NCBI GenBank assembly: GCA_011754535.1
Contig: JAAQVN010000001.1
Span: forward strand, 868,001-932,000
Direction: 5' to 3'
Source: Enterobacter asburiae
Lineage (GTDB): Bacteria; Pseudomonadota; Gammaproteobacteria; Enterobacterales; Enterobacteriaceae
DNA: 64,000 nucleotides
The notes under the pieces are model-generated. The model ran no database searches, was not told the origin of the DNA, and worked only from the letters and a program-made list of their open reading frames with translations. Made by a program: the position numbers and the translations under genes. Shown one piece after another: positions 1-9,181 of this stretch (its first letter is position 1; each line of letters opens with the position of its first letter).

Positions 1-803
1 CATGCCGCCACCAGAATTACCGCGCGTTTGCTGGTCTGCGTCAGTTCAAGCAGGGTATCAGCATCGCGGATTTGAATATCATCAGCGCGGAAGCCTTTGT
101 CGTTCAGCGCCTGCTCTGCAAGGGCGACGATCTCTTCTGCGGCCAGCTCTTTCGCCAGCAGCTGTTCCGCCATGGTGTTCATGACTTTGCTCAAGCCCGG
201 TGCGATCTTACGCTGGTCAGCGGTCAGGTAGCCGTTGCGCGAGCTGAGCGCCAGACCGTCTTTCGCACGCACAATCGGCACCCCGACAATCTCAATATCG
301 TATCCCATATCGGCGACCATCTTGCGGATCAGCGCCAGCTGCTGGAAATCTTTCTCACCGAAGCAGGCAACGTCCGGCTGCACCAGGTTGAACAGCTTGC
401 TGACGATGGTGGAGACGCCGCGGAAGTGTCCAGGGCGGCTGGCGCCTTCCAGCATGGTGGAAATGCCGGGGACATCAACGTACGTCGCCTCGTCGGTACC
501 CTGCGGGTAGATATCTGCCGGGGCCGGTGAGAAGACGATGTCTGCGTGGCGCTTTTTAAGCTTCTCGCAATCTTCCTGCAGGGTGCGCGGATAGCGTGCC
601 AGGTCATCGGCGCGGTCAAACTGCATTGGGTTAACGAAGATACTGACCACCACGATATCTGCGCGGGCTTTTGCTTCGTCCACCAGCTTCATGTGGCCGT
701 CATGCAGGTTGCCCATGGTTGGGACCAGTGCGATACGTTTACCTTCCTGACGCGCGCGACGAATATGCTGGCGAAGCAGCGGCAGGGTTTCAATGATTAG
801 CAC
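1..803 (-). CDS. panC: Pantothenate synthetase (pantoate--beta-alanine ligase), 3' end cut by window
   Basis: PanC condenses pantoate with beta-alanine using ATP, the last step of pantothenate synthesis in the cytosol. From a GTG start the product begins [10 protein letters not shown], as in E. coli. The class-I nucleotidyltransferase motif HDGH lies at residues 34-37, and the conserved [10 protein letters not shown] segment is near residue 185. About 267 of the roughly 283 residues usual for the family are visible; the C-terminal ~16 lie beyond base 1. The start follows panB by 11 bases, so the two are co-transcribed from the right. The GTG was chosen because it matches the family N-terminus and no ATG in frame lies upstream. 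Confidence 0.96.
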   Translation of the reverse strand, partial: MLIIETLPLLRQHIRRARQEGKRIALVPTMGNLHDGHMKLVDEAKARADIVVVSIFVNPMQFDRADDLARYPRTLQEDCEKLKKRHADIVFSPAPADIYPQGTDEATYVDVPGISTMLEGASRPGHFRGVSTIVSKLFNLVQPDVACFGEKDFQQLALIRKMVADMGYDIEIVGVPIVRAKDGLALSSRNGYLTADQRKIAPGLSKVMNTMAEQLLAKELAAEEIVALAEQALNDKGFRADDIQIRDADTLLELTQTSKRAVILVAA

Positions 804-814
804 AACGAGACTCC

Positions 815-1606
815 TTAATGGAAACTGTGTTCTTCACCCGGGTAAACACCGGATTCAACGTCGGCAATATACTGCCTGACCGCAGCGCGCATGTCGCCCG
901 CTTCGGTAAGGAAATTTTTGGCAAACTTCGGAATATGCCCTCCGGTAATGCCAAAGGCGTCGTGCATCACCAGAATCTGACCATCGGTCACGTTGCCTGC
1001 GCCAATACCAATCACCGGAATGGTTAGCGCGTCGGTGATGCGTTTCGCCAGCTCAACCGGCACGCACTCCAGCACCAGCAGCTGCGCGCCGGCGGCTTCC
1101 AGCGCCAGGGCATCATCAAACAGCGTCTGGGCTGCGTCGCCGCGGCCCTGCACTTTATACCCGCCAAAGATGTTGACGGACTGCGGCGTCAGACCCAAAT
1201 GACCGCACACCGGTACCGCGCGTTCGGTGAGCATTTTCACCGTATCCACCAGCCAGGCGCCGCCTTCAATTTTGACCATGTTAGCGCCCGCGCGCATTAC
1301 CGCCGCCGCGTTTTCAAATGCCTGCTCTGGCGTGGCGTAGGCCATAAACGGCAGGTCGGAAAGCAGCAGGCAGGCAGGGGCTCCACGGCGCACGGCGCGG
1401 GTATGGTAAGCGATATCCTCAACCGTTACCGGCAGGGTGGAATCATGTCCTTGTACCGTCATCCCTAACGAATCTCCGACCAGCATGACGTTGATACCCT
1501 CTTCGGCAAACAGTTTGGCGAAGCTGTAGTCATACGCGGTGATGGTGGCGAAGCGTTTTTTTTCCTGTTTGCATTTCTGCAGTAAGGAGATGGTGGTTGG
1601 TTTCAT
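815..1606 (-). CDS. panB: Ketopantoate hydroxymethyltransferase
   Basis: PanB transfers a hydroxymethyl group from 5,10-methylene-tetrahydrofolate to ketoisovalerate, the committed step to pantoate. The 263-residue product is one shorter than in E. coli. It carries the Mg-binding aspartates Asp45 (VGDSLG) and Asp84 (LLSDLP), Lys112 and Glu114 (MVKIEGG), and the catalytic glutamate Glu180 (LLVLEC). The reading frame is open upstream to 1696, but the ATG at 1606 has an AGGA ribosome site and gives the family N-terminus [10 protein letters not shown]. It heads panB-panC. In E. coli a fimbrial operon separates panB from folK; here only about 120 bases do. Confidence 0.97.
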   Translation of the reverse strand: MKPTTISLLQKCKQEKKRFATITAYDYSFAKLFAEEGINVMLVGDSLGMTVQGHDSTLPVTVEDIAYHTRAVRRGAPACLLLSDLPFMAYATPEQAFENAAAVMRAGANMVKIEGGAWLVDTVKMLTERAVPVCGHLGLTPQSVNIFGGYKVQGRGDAAQTLFDDALALEAAGAQLLVLECVPVELAKRITDALTIPVIGIGAGNVTDGQILVMHDAFGITGGHIPKFAKNFLTEAGDMRAAVRQYIADVESGVYPGEEHSFH

Positions 1607-1727
1607 ACTGTTTCCTGATAGCCCAAAGCGAATCTTTGCGCATTCTAACAGTAACATTCGAGGGAACAATGATTTTAGGTAACCGATTAACCACAATTAT
1701 TTTGCGGTCAATCGGTGGGGGAGAGGA

Positions 1728-2207
1728 TCACCAGCGAGCGGGTCTTTCCGCGTTGAGGTTGCTCAGAACGGTCTTTAATGCGGTACCGTCCGGGAAGGTG
1801 AGATCGGGTGCCACTTCAAAGAGCGGCCAGAGCATAAAGCCACGGTTTTTCATGTCGTAATGCGGTACGGTGAGGCGCTCGGTATTAATCACTTCATGGC
1901 CGAACAGCATAATATCGAGGTCGAGCGTGCGCGGCCCCCAGCGTTCGGCTTTACGCACGCGCCCCTGCTGTAGCTCGATGCGCTGGGTATTTTCCAGCAG
2001 CGTTTCGGCATCGAGGGCCGTTTCCAGCACCACGGCGGCATTCAGATAATCAGGCTGATCCTGTGGCCCGAGTGGCGGCGTGCGGTAAAACGAGGAGACC
2101 GCCACGATACGGCTTTGCGGGATCTCACCCAGGGCCTGTACGGAAGCGTTAACCTGCTCCAGCGGAGAGGCTAAATTACTGCCGATGGCGATATACGCGA
2201 GGGTCAT
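1728..2207 (-). CDS. folK: 6-hydroxymethyl-7,8-dihydropterin pyrophosphokinase
   Basis: FolK transfers pyrophosphate from ATP to hydroxymethyl-dihydropterin in folate synthesis. The product is 159 residues, the usual length for enteric FolK. The HPPK signature [15 protein letters not shown] spans residues 89-103 and holds the Mg-binding aspartates Asp96 and Asp98. The start codon overlaps the pcnB stop by 4 bases (ATGA), which points to translational coupling with pcnB. The C-terminal ~15 residues differ from E. coli, as is common in this family. Confidence 0.97.
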   Translation of the reverse strand: MTLAYIAIGSNLASPLEQVNASVQALGEIPQSRIVAVSSFYRTPPLGPQDQPDYLNAAVVLETALDAETLLENTQRIELQQGRVRKAERWGPRTLDLDIMLFGHEVINTERLTVPHYDMKNRGFMLWPLFEVAPDLTFPDGTALKTVLSNLNAERPARW

Positions 2208-3601
2208 GCTGTCCCTTCACGACGCGGCGCGCGTTTGCGCGGACGACGATGACGGCGACGCGGTGCAGGCTCTTCATCCAGCCCGGTCAGCATATCTTTC
2301 TGCTCCGGCGGGGCGGAAACCTGGAACTCAGCCCACCACTGCGCCAGACGCTGCAGCTCCTGATTACGTTCAGTTTCCGCACGTAGCGACAGCAGATCGA
2401 AGGCCGCGCGGAATTTTGGATGCTCCATCAGCTTCCAGGCACGCTTGCCCTGACGGCGGGACATGCGCAGCTGTAGCTGCCAGATATCGCGCACCAGCGT
2501 GGTAATACGTTTCGGGATTGCCAGCGTGCGGCACCCTTCGTCCAGCACGTCGTTCGCGGCGAGCGCGAAGGCATCGTAATAGGCGAGGCCGCTCTCCTGG
2601 GTGATTCTTTGAGCCGTTTCCAGCAGGGGATACCAGAACATCGCCGCAAACAGGAATGCCGGGTTCACGCGCATATCATTATGGATGCGGGTGTCGGTAT
2701 TTTTCAGCACCTGTGCAATCATGCGCTCCATTGGGCTGTCACCGTTTTCGGTGAAGTAGCGGGTAATGGTCGGGAACAGCGGCTGGAACAGGTTGTATTC
2801 GCGCAGCAGATTGTAGGTTTCAAACCCGTAGCCAGCCTGCAGCAGCTTCAGCGCCTCTTCAAACAGGCGGGCAGGCGGTACGTCGTTAATCAGCGTCGCC
2901 AGACGCGGGATCGGCTCTGCGGTTTCCGGGCTGATGCGCATGTTCAGCTTGGCGGCAAAACGCACGGCGCGCAGCATGCGCACCGGATCTTCGCGATAGC
3001 GCGTTTCCGGCGTGCCAATCAGACGGATCAGACCCTCTTTCAGGTCCTGCATGCCGCCGACGTAATCGCGCACGGTGAAATCCGCCACGCTGTAATAAAG
3101 GCTGTTGATAGTGAAGTCGCGGCGCTGGGCATCTTCTTCGATAGAACCGAAGATATTGTCGCGCAGCAGCATGCCGTTCTGGCCGCGCTGTGACGTGGTG
3201 CGATCGGATGCGCCCGCTTCGTGGTGGCCGCGGAAGGTCGCCACTTCGATAATTTCTGGCCCAAACATCACGTGAGCGAGACGGAAACGGCGGCCAACGA
3301 GACGACAGTTACGGAATAATTTGCGCACCTGCTCAGGCGTGGCGCTGGTCGTCACGTCGAAATCTTTCGGTTTTTTGCCCAGCAGTAAATCACGCACCCC
3401 ACCGCCAACGAGATAGGCCTCGTAGCCCGCTTTATTCAGACGATAGAGTACCTTGAGGGCATTTTCACTGATATCTTTGCGGGAAATATTGTGCTGCTCA
3501 CGCGGAATAACCGACATGTGTGGCTGTGCAATAGCGTCGTTCGCCATGCTCTCTTCGCGGCTTAGCACTTTACGGCAAAAATTAGCGACTCGGGTAAAAA
3601 T
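2204..3601 (-). CDS. pcnB: Poly(A) polymerase I, AUU start codon
   Basis: PcnB adds 3' poly(A) tails to RNA and so marks RNA for decay; it also controls ColE1-type plasmid copy number. The nucleotidyltransferase core [10 protein letters not shown] and KDFDV lies near residues 66-85, and the basic C-terminus ([14 protein letters not shown]) is typical. The start chosen is the AUU at 3599-3601. It gives [18 protein letters not shown], the E. coli N-terminus, and a 465-residue product, the same length. A GAGGTG ribosome site lies four bases upstream. The E. coli gene is known to use AUU, which limits its translation. An in-frame GTG at 3568 is the fallback. It lies 42 bases after gluQ and overlaps folK. 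Confidence 0.96.
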   Translation of the reverse strand: MFTRVANFCRKVLSREESMANDAIAQPHMSVIPREQHNISRKDISENALKVLYRLNKAGYEAYLVGGGVRDLLLGKKPKDFDVTTSATPEQVRKLFRNCRLVGRRFRLAHVMFGPEIIEVATFRGHHEAGASDRTTSQRGQNGMLLRDNIFGSIEEDAQRRDFTINSLYYSVADFTVRDYVGGMQDLKEGLIRLIGTPETRYREDPVRMLRAVRFAAKLNMRISPETAEPIPRLATLINDVPPARLFEEALKLLQAGYGFETYNLLREYNLFQPLFPTITRYFTENGDSPMERMIAQVLKNTDTRIHNDMRVNPAFLFAAMFWYPLLETAQRITQESGLAYYDAFALAANDVLDEGCRTLAIPKRITTLVRDIWQLQLRMSRRQGKRAWKLMEHPKFRAAFDLLSLRAETERNQELQRLAQWWAEFQVSAPPEQKDMLTGLDEEPAPRRRHRRPRKRAPRREGTA

Positions 3602-3611
3602 GGTACACCTC
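3599..3611 (-). promoter_or_regulatory. pcnB ribosome-binding site with AUU initiation codon
   Basis: Read on the minus strand, GAGGTG (3611-3606) is followed by TACC and then ATT (3601-3599). The amino acids encoded from this ATT match the known E. coli PcnB N-terminus exactly for the first 18 residues. No ATG or GTG occurs in frame between here and the GTG at 3568. The rare AUU start is known in E. coli pcnB and infC and keeps translation low. Confidence 0.85.
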
Positions 3612-3643
3612 GTAGTGTGTTTTGTTATGAAAAAAGCGGCTAA

Positions 3644-4534
3644 TCATAGCTCAGCGCAACGCATTTGAGAATGCTGGATTTTTGGCACCGCCGTGAGCGT
3701 CCAGTTGGCAATGGCTATTTTCAGCAGTTCGTCAATGCACAGATCCTGCCATTCGTTGGTTACATTCTGGTTGAGAAATCGCAGCGCGTCGATCAAAACA
3801 GGACGCGGATCGCCGTCTGGCAGGGCCGGGGCGTGGTTTTGCTTGGACAGCTTAACGCCCTGCGCATTGACCGCCAGCGGCAGATGAATGTAATCCGGCG
3901 CTGTCCAGCCAAACTGATGATACAACGATATTTGTCGCACCGTCGGTTCGACCAGATCTGCCCCGCGCACAATTTCCGTGACGCCCTGGAAACGATCGTC
4001 GACGACCACGGCCAGGTTATAGGCGAAAAGGCCGTCGCGGCGGTGAATAATAAAATCCTCGCGCGCGAGGCGCTCATCAGCATGGATTTCGCCGGAGAGT
4101 AAATCGTTAAAGCACGTCACCGGGAAGCGCTGCTTTATCCGTACGGCGGCATTTTCCGGGGGAAGATTCAGCGTGCGGCAGTGGCCGTCATAAACCCCTC
4201 CCACGCTCTGGATACGCGCGCGGGTGCAGGTGCAGTTATAGGAAAGCCCCTGAGCGCTAAGCCAGGCCAGACGTTCCCGGTAGGCTTCATGACGGTTTGA
4301 CTGCCAGAGGACGTCGCCGTCCCAGTGAAGACCGTAATGTTCCAGCTGACGCAGAATGGTGTCTGCAGCACCGGGAACTTCACGCGGAGGGTCAATATCT
4401 TCAATGCGTACGAGCCATTTGCCCTGGCGGGCGCGAGCCTGCAGGTAGCTGCCGAGCGCGGCAATTAATGAGCCGAAGTGTAATTCACCGGAAGGAGATG
4501 GCGCGAAGCGCCCAATATAGGGTGATTCAGACAT
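3644..4534 (-). CDS. gluQ: Glutamyl-Q tRNA(Asp) synthetase
   Basis: GluQ (YadB) is a shortened glutamyl-tRNA synthetase that attaches glutamate to queuosine at the wobble position of tRNA(Asp). It lacks the anticodon-binding domain, which explains the 296-residue length. The HIGH-like motif HFGS is at residues 19-22. Zinc-ligand cysteines occur in CTCTRAR and GHC around residues 101-119, and the KMSKS-like motif KLSKQ is near residue 230. It lies downstream of dksA, with a hairpin between them that resembles the dksA-gluQ terminator known from E. coli and Shigella. Confidence 0.97.
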   Translation of the reverse strand: MSESPYIGRFAPSPSGELHFGSLIAALGSYLQARARQGKWLVRIEDIDPPREVPGAADTILRQLEHYGLHWDGDVLWQSNRHEAYRERLAWLSAQGLSYNCTCTRARIQSVGGVYDGHCRTLNLPPENAAVRIKQRFPVTCFNDLLSGEIHADERLAREDFIIHRRDGLFAYNLAVVVDDRFQGVTEIVRGADLVEPTVRQISLYHQFGWTAPDYIHLPLAVNAQGVKLSKQNHAPALPDGDPRPVLIDALRFLNQNVTNEWQDLCIDELLKIAIANWTLTAVPKIQHSQMRCAEL

Positions 4535-4546
4535 ATCAACAGTAAC

Positions 4547-4569
4547 AAGGCGGGAGAGACTCCCGCCTT
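4547..4569 (-). terminator. Hairpin between dksA and gluQ
   Basis: A perfect 9-base inverted repeat, AAGGCGGGA / TCCCGCCTT, with a 5-base loop lies between the dksA stop and the gluQ start. Read on the minus strand it ends in TTGTT. A terminator at this junction is known to limit gluQ expression in E. coli and Shigella. Confidence 0.7.
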
Positions 4570-4593
4570 TGGAGTGTGTAAACAGCGCTGGCG

Positions 4594-5049
4594 TTAGCCG
4601 GCCATCTGTTTTTCGCGGATTTCGGCCAGCGTTTTACAGTCGATGCACAGATCGGCGGTTGGACGCGCTTCCAGGCGACGAATACCGATTTCAACACCGC
4701 AGGATTCGCAGTAGCCAAAATCTTCGTCTTCGACTTTTTTCAGCGTTTTCTCGATCTTTTTGATCAGCTTGCGTTCGCGGTCACGGTTACGCAGTTCGAG
4801 GCTGAACTCTTCTTCCTGAGCGGCACGGTCTACCGGATCAGGGAAGTTAGCCGCTTCATCCTGCATATGCGAAACGGTGCGATCCACTTCATCCCTGAGT
4901 TGATTACGCCATGCTTCAAGAATACGCTTGAAGTGCGACAGCTGGGCTTCGTTCATATACTCTTCGCCCGGCTTCTCTTGATACGGCTCCACCCCAGCGA
5001 TGGCGAGAATACTCAGGGACGATGTTTTACGGTTTTGCCCTTCTTGCAT
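4594..5049 (-). CDS. dksA: RNA polymerase-binding transcription factor DksA
   Basis: DksA inserts its coiled coil into the RNA polymerase secondary channel and, with ppGpp, represses rRNA and ribosomal-protein promoters and activates amino-acid promoters. The 151-residue product has the coiled-coil tip aspartates Asp71 and Asp74 (DPVD). The four-cysteine zinc finger is at Cys114, Cys117, Cys135 and Cys138. The ATG at 5049 gives [10 protein letters not shown], the family start; the upstream in-frame ATG at 5067 would add six residues not seen in the family. It lies between sfsA and gluQ. The 176 bases before it should hold its own promoter. Confidence 0.98.
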   Translation of the reverse strand: MQEGQNRKTSSLSILAIAGVEPYQEKPGEEYMNEAQLSHFKRILEAWRNQLRDEVDRTVSHMQDEAANFPDPVDRAAQEEEFSLELRNRDRERKLIKKIEKTLKKVEDEDFGYCESCGVEIGIRRLEARPTADLCIDCKTLAEIREKQMAG

Positions 5050-5225
5050 GTTGCTTCTCCTTAACACGCACTATCGATCCCCGTGTTGGGGGAAAAATCA
5101 GGTCGCTATAAATAGCAGATGCTTTTCCGTATGGCAATTATCTAAACGTAACACTTGACAAGCCTGTGAGGAAAAGCGTATTTGCGCACGCGGCCAGAAC
5201 ACTTATTCATCAATCGTCTAATCCC

Positions 5226-5930
5226 TTATAAGACAATGGGAAGAGACGATCTCAGAGTCATATTATCGGCAGAAAGTTCCGCTTTATAAGCTAAAACCTC
5301 TACCCCCTGCTTTTGTGCCTCATTCAACAGTTGTGCGTATTTAGGATCGATATGGCGGGCAGGGGAAAACCGTTCAATGGCTGAATGCAACACCGCAAAC
5401 AGCAATACGGCGCGTTTGCCCGCCGCCGCAACACTCATTAGCTCTCGCAGATGCTTCTGCCCGCGTAGCGTTACCGCATCCGGAAAGAAGCCATTTTCCT
5501 GTTCCGCTAACGTCACTGATTTTACTTCAATATAGCACTCAGGCCGGTCTTCCGCCTGTAACATGAAGTCAATTCTGCTGCCTTCATCGCCATATTTCAC
5601 TTCACTTTTATGCGTACCGTAACCCACAAGTTCGGGAATGGCGCCATTAGTCAGCGCTTCCTTAACGAGCTGATTTGCGCGCAGGGTGTTAACGCAAATA
5701 AATGCCCCGTTTTGCGTCTCGGTTATTTCCCAGGTATGGGCATATTTGCGTTTAGTATTTTCTGACGTGGAATACCAGACCGTGTCACCCGGGGCGGCGC
5801 AACCGGTCATGGCGCCGGTGTTGGGGCAGTGCAGGGTGAGCGCTTCGCCTTCCGGCGTCACCACGTCGGCGAGGAAGCGTTTGTAGCGTTGGATCAGCGT
5901 GGCAGACTGGAGTGCAGGACTAAACTTCAT
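5226..5930 (-). CDS. sfsA: Sugar fermentation stimulation protein A
   Basis: SfsA is a DNA-binding protein whose overproduction stimulates maltose metabolism in E. coli; its precise role is not settled. The product is 234 residues, the E. coli length. Conserved stretches include HCPNTGAM near residue 38, SRIDFML and [10 protein letters not shown] around 115-135. These look like the PD-(D/E)xK nuclease-type core reported for the family. The ATG at 5930 lies inside the end of thpR, overlapping it by 11 bases, so the two are probably translated from one transcript. Confidence 0.95.
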   Translation of the reverse strand: MKFSPALQSATLIQRYKRFLADVVTPEGEALTLHCPNTGAMTGCAAPGDTVWYSTSENTKRKYAHTWEITETQNGAFICVNTLRANQLVKEALTNGAIPELVGYGTHKSEVKYGDEGSRIDFMLQAEDRPECYIEVKSVTLAEQENGFFPDAVTLRGQKHLRELMSVAAAGKRAVLLFAVLHSAIERFSPARHIDPKYAQLLNEAQKQGVEVLAYKAELSADNMTLRSSLPIVL

Positions 5931-6474
5931 CAGAATTCCTTGTGGTGTCGCCCAGCGTCCAGCGCTGTAGCGGCGTATAGCGGGTGCGTCCCTGTGCAAA
6001 GACGGATTCATAAAGCGCGAATTCATTGACCGGAAAAGCCCAATGAAAGCCCGGGGGCGGGATAGCAACGGCCTGACCGGCATCGCGCAATAACGTGATG
6101 TGCGGGTGAAACGGCTGCGGGCTTTGATAACAGCCGCTTCGCGCCGCCTGCGCGCGCAGCATATTGGCAAGCTGTAACAACCCGCGCGGCGGCTGGCGAG
6201 TACCCAGCCAGACCACGCGCGAACGCAGCCACTGGCCCGCGTCGTCAAGGTGCAGCGTAAACGGTGGCTGAGAAATTCGCCCGGCCATGGCGGCCAACGC
6301 CCGCTGTTTTTCGGCGCTCACGTCACCCAGAAACGCCAGCGTAAGGTGCAGGTTGGCTGCCGCAACGGGTCGGCCCGCTTCCGGCGGAAAATGTTCCGCG
6401 CGCCAGCGAACGATGTGCCGCTGTACGGTGGTGGGCAATTCAATGGCAAAAAACAGCCGTTTCGACTCAGACAT
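5920..6474 (-). CDS. thpR: RNA 2',3'-cyclic phosphodiesterase (2H family)
   Basis: ThpR (formerly LigT) hydrolyses RNA 2',3'-cyclic phosphate and can ligate tRNA half molecules in vitro. The two catalytic HxTx motifs of the 2H superfamily are visible: HLTL near residue 43 and HITL near residue 127. At 184 residues it is about eight longer than E. coli ThpR. The extra tail (DTTRNSDEV) runs over the sfsA start, so the extension may simply be drift of the stop codon. It is divergent from hrpB. Confidence 0.94.
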   Translation of the reverse strand: MSESKRLFFAIELPTTVQRHIVRWRAEHFPPEAGRPVAAANLHLTLAFLGDVSAEKQRALAAMAGRISQPPFTLHLDDAGQWLRSRVVWLGTRQPPRGLLQLANMLRAQAARSGCYQSPQPFHPHITLLRDAGQAVAIPPPGFHWAFPVNEFALYESVFAQGRTRYTPLQRWTLGDTTRNSDEV

Positions 6475-6548
6475 TCGGGGGGACTCGGTAATGATATGCG
6501 CCGATGCTACAATGTACGCCGACTAATGTTAACCCTCTGGAGCTGTTA

Positions 6549-8978
6549 GTGTCCTCATTGCCGGTCGCCGTCGTCCTTCCTGAGCTTCTCGCTGCCTTAC
6601 AACATGCCCCGCAGGTTTTGCTTAACGCGCCTACGGGGGCGGGTAAATCTACCTGGCTGCCGTTGCAGATCCTCAAAGAGGGGAAGATTGCCGGAAAAAT
6701 CATCCTGCTCGAGCCGCGCAGGCTGGCCGCGCGCAACGTGGCGCAGCGGCTGGCGGAACTGCTGAATGAAAAACCGGGTGAAACGGTGGGCTATCGGATG
6801 CGTGCCGAAACCTGCGTCGGCCCGTCCACGCGTCTTGAGGTGGTCACCGAGGGTATTCTCACCCGCATGCTGCAAAACGATCCGGAGCTGACCGGCGTCG
6901 GGCTGGTGATTCTGGATGAATTCCACGAGCGCAGCCTGCAGGCGGATCTCGCCCTGGCGCTGTTGCTGGATGTACAACAGGGACTGCGCGACGATCTCCG
7001 GCTGCTGATTATGTCGGCGACGCTGGACAACGAGCGGCTGCAGCAGACGCTGCCCGATGCGCCGGTTGTCGCCTCCGAAGGTCGAGCGTTCCCTGTTGAG
7101 CGCCGCTATCTGCCGCTTCCTGCCCATCAGCGCTTTGACGAAGCGGTGGCTGTTGCCACTGCTGACCTGCTTCGCCAGGAGCCCGGTTCGCTGCTGCTGT
7201 TTTTGCCCGGCGTGGGGGAGATTCAGCGCGTGCAGGAGCGGCTGGCCTCCAGGGTGGGCACTGACGTTATGCTTTGCCCGCTCTATGGTGCCTTGTCGTT
7301 GACCGAGCAGCGTAAAGCCATCCTTCCCGCCCCGGCGGGGCAGCGTAAAGTGGTGCTGGCAACCAACATTGCCGAAACCAGCTTGACCATCGAAGGCATT
7401 CGCCTGGTGGTGGATAGCGCGCAGGAGAGGGTGGCGAGCTTTGATCCACGCACCGGGCTGACGAAACTGCTGACGCAGCGCATCAGCCAGGCGTCAATGG
7501 TGCAGCGCGCGGGCCGTGCGGGGCGTCTTGAGCCGGGGATTTGCCTGCACTTGACCAGCGCGGAGCACGCTGAACGAGCGGCACAGCAAAGCACGCCGGA
7601 GATTTTACAAAGCGATCTCTCAGGGCTGGTGATGGATCTTCTGCAGTGGGGCTGCCCGAACCCTGAACAGCTCACCTGGCTCAATCCGCCGCCCGTCGTG
7701 AACCTCGCCGCCGCGCGCAGCCTGCTGACCCAGCTTGGCGCGCTGGAAGGTGAACGTCTGACGGCGCGCGGTCAGAAAATGGCGGCGCTGGGCAACGATC
7801 CGCGTCTGGCGGCGATGCTGGTGGCCGCGCAGGGAGAAGATGAAATTGCCACGGCGGCGAAACTGGCGGCTATTCTTGAGGAGCCGCCACGCGGAGGCAG
7901 CAGCGATCTGGGGCAGGCGTTTTCGCGCAGTCAGGGAAACTGGCAGCAGCGGGCGCAGCAGCTGTGCAAACGTCTGAATAGCCGGGGCGGTTCACCTGAC
8001 GGCGATAAGATTGCCTCCCTGCTGGCGCTGGCCTTCCCGGACAGGATTGCGCGCCGCCGCGGGCTTGACGGTCGCTATCAGCTGGCAAACGGTATGGGGG
8101 CGATGCTGGACAGCGATGATGCCCTGACGCGTCACGAGTGGCTGATCGCCCCGCTGTTGCTTCAGGGCAGCCAGTCTCCGGATGCGCGTATCCTGCAGGC
8201 GATTGCCGTGGACGTAGACGCCCTGACGCGCACCTCCCCGCAGCTGCTCCAGCAATCGGACATCGTGGAATGGGATGACGCCCAGGGGACGCTGAAGGCG
8301 TTTCGGCGTAGGCAGATTGGCAAACTGATCCTCGGGACGAAACCGCTGGCGAAGCCGTCGGAAGAAGAGTTACACCAGGCAATGCTGAACGGCATCCGGG
8401 AAAAAGGGCTGGGCGTGCTGAACTGGACGCCGGAGGCCGAACAGTACCGTATTCGTCTGCACTGCGCCGCGAAGTGGATACCGGAATACGGCTGGCCAGC
8501 GGTGGATGATGAGACGCTGCTGGCCACGCTTGAGCACTGGTTATTGCCACAAATGAGCGGCGTGCACTCTCTGCGCGCCCTTAAGGCGCTTGATGTTAAG
8601 ACCGCGTTACAGAATTTACTGGACTGGTCATTACGTCAACGTCTGGATAGTGAGCTTCCTGGGCATTACACTGTGCCCACCGGGAGCCGGATTGCCATTC
8701 GTTATCATGAGGATAATCCTCCGGCGCTGGCGGTTCGGATGCAGGAGATGTTTGGTGAAGCCACCACACCGTCTATTGCTGAAGGGCGTGTGCCGTTGGT
8801 GCTTGAGCTGCTTTCGCCTGCGCATCGTCCATTGCAGATCACCCGCGATTTGGGGGCGTTCTGGGCGGGAAGCTACCGTGAAGTGCAGAAAGAGATGAAA
8901 GGGCGCTACCCCAAACACGTCTGGCCGGACGATCCGGCGAATACGGCGCCGACGCGGCGCACGAAGAAGTATTCATGA
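6549..8978 (+). CDS. hrpB: ATP-dependent RNA helicase HrpB (DEAH-box type)
   Basis: HrpB is a DEAH/RHA-family helicase with an unclear physiological substrate; in some bacteria the family affects mRNA processing. The product has a Walker A motif APTGAGKST at residues 27-35, the DExH box DEFH at 123-126, motif III SAT, and motif VI QRAGRAGR. The HA2 and HrpB C-terminal domains follow. The GTG at 6549 was chosen because GGAG lies six bases upstream and the product is then 809 residues, the E. coli length. An upstream ATG at 6504 would add 15 residues without a ribosome site. Confidence 0.95.
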   Translation: MSSLPVAVVLPELLAALQHAPQVLLNAPTGAGKSTWLPLQILKEGKIAGKIILLEPRRLAARNVAQRLAELLNEKPGETVGYRMRAETCVGPSTRLEVVTEGILTRMLQNDPELTGVGLVILDEFHERSLQADLALALLLDVQQGLRDDLRLLIMSATLDNERLQQTLPDAPVVASEGRAFPVERRYLPLPAHQRFDEAVAVATADLLRQEPGSLLLFLPGVGEIQRVQERLASRVGTDVMLCPLYGALSLTEQRKAILPAPAGQRKVVLATNIAETSLTIEGIRLVVDSAQERVASFDPRTGLTKLLTQRISQASMVQRAGRAGRLEPGICLHLTSAEHAERAAQQSTPEILQSDLSGLVMDLLQWGCPNPEQLTWLNPPPVVNLAAARSLLTQLGALEGERLTARGQKMAALGNDPRLAAMLVAAQGEDEIATAAKLAAILEEPPRGGSSDLGQAFSRSQGNWQQRAQQLCKRLNSRGGSPDGDKIASLLALAFPDRIARRRGLDGRYQLANGMGAMLDSDDALTRHEWLIAPLLLQGSQSPDARILQAIAVDVDALTRTSPQLLQQSDIVEWDDAQGTLKAFRRRQIGKLILGTKPLAKPSEEELHQAMLNGIREKGLGVLNWTPEAEQYRIRLHCAAKWIPEYGWPAVDDETLLATLEHWLLPQMSGVHSLRALKALDVKTALQNLLDWSLRQRLDSELPGHYTVPTGSRIAIRYHEDNPPALAVRMQEMFGEATTPSIAEGRVPLVLELLSPAHRPLQITRDLGAFWAGSYREVQKEMKGRYPKHVWPDDPANTAPTRRTKKYS

Positions 8979-8996
8979 GTTAGGTGAAAGAGGGGA

Positions 8997-9056
8997 GTGC
9001 GGCCTGATGAGTGCGGCCTGATGCCCTCACCCCGGCCCTCTCCCACAGGGAGAGGG
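8997..9056 (+). repeat. REP-like palindromic repeat, copy A, with duplicated tag
   Basis: The core is CCCTCTCCC-ACA-GGGAGAGGG (9036-9056), a perfect 9-base inverted repeat, preceded by CCCTCACCCCGG. A tag GTGCGGCCTGATG occurs twice in tandem (8997-9008, lacking only its last base, and 9011-9023). The same composite unit appears inverted at 23103-23148 and 33116-33161. Extragenic position, palindromic core and multiple copies are the marks of REP-type elements. Confidence 0.85.
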
Positions 9057-9067
9057 AGAAAACACTA

Positions 9068-9092
9068 AAGACTTTCCTGACAGGAAAGTCTT
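9068..9092 (+). terminator. Strong hairpin downstream of hrpB
   Basis: AAGACTTTCC / GGAAAGTCTT form a perfect 10-base stem with loop TGACA; the palindrome can be read as 11-base arms around one central base. It is followed by GCTGTTTATTTT, only moderately T-rich. It is likely the hrpB terminator, lying before the mrcB promoter region. Confidence 0.6.
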
Positions 9093-9181
9093 GCTGTTTA
9101 TTTTGAGAGATTTCTTCTTTCACAAGTCTGTGGAAGAAAAGAAAATCTGGCCTTTGCGCCTGAAAGTTGCGGAGAAAAAGC

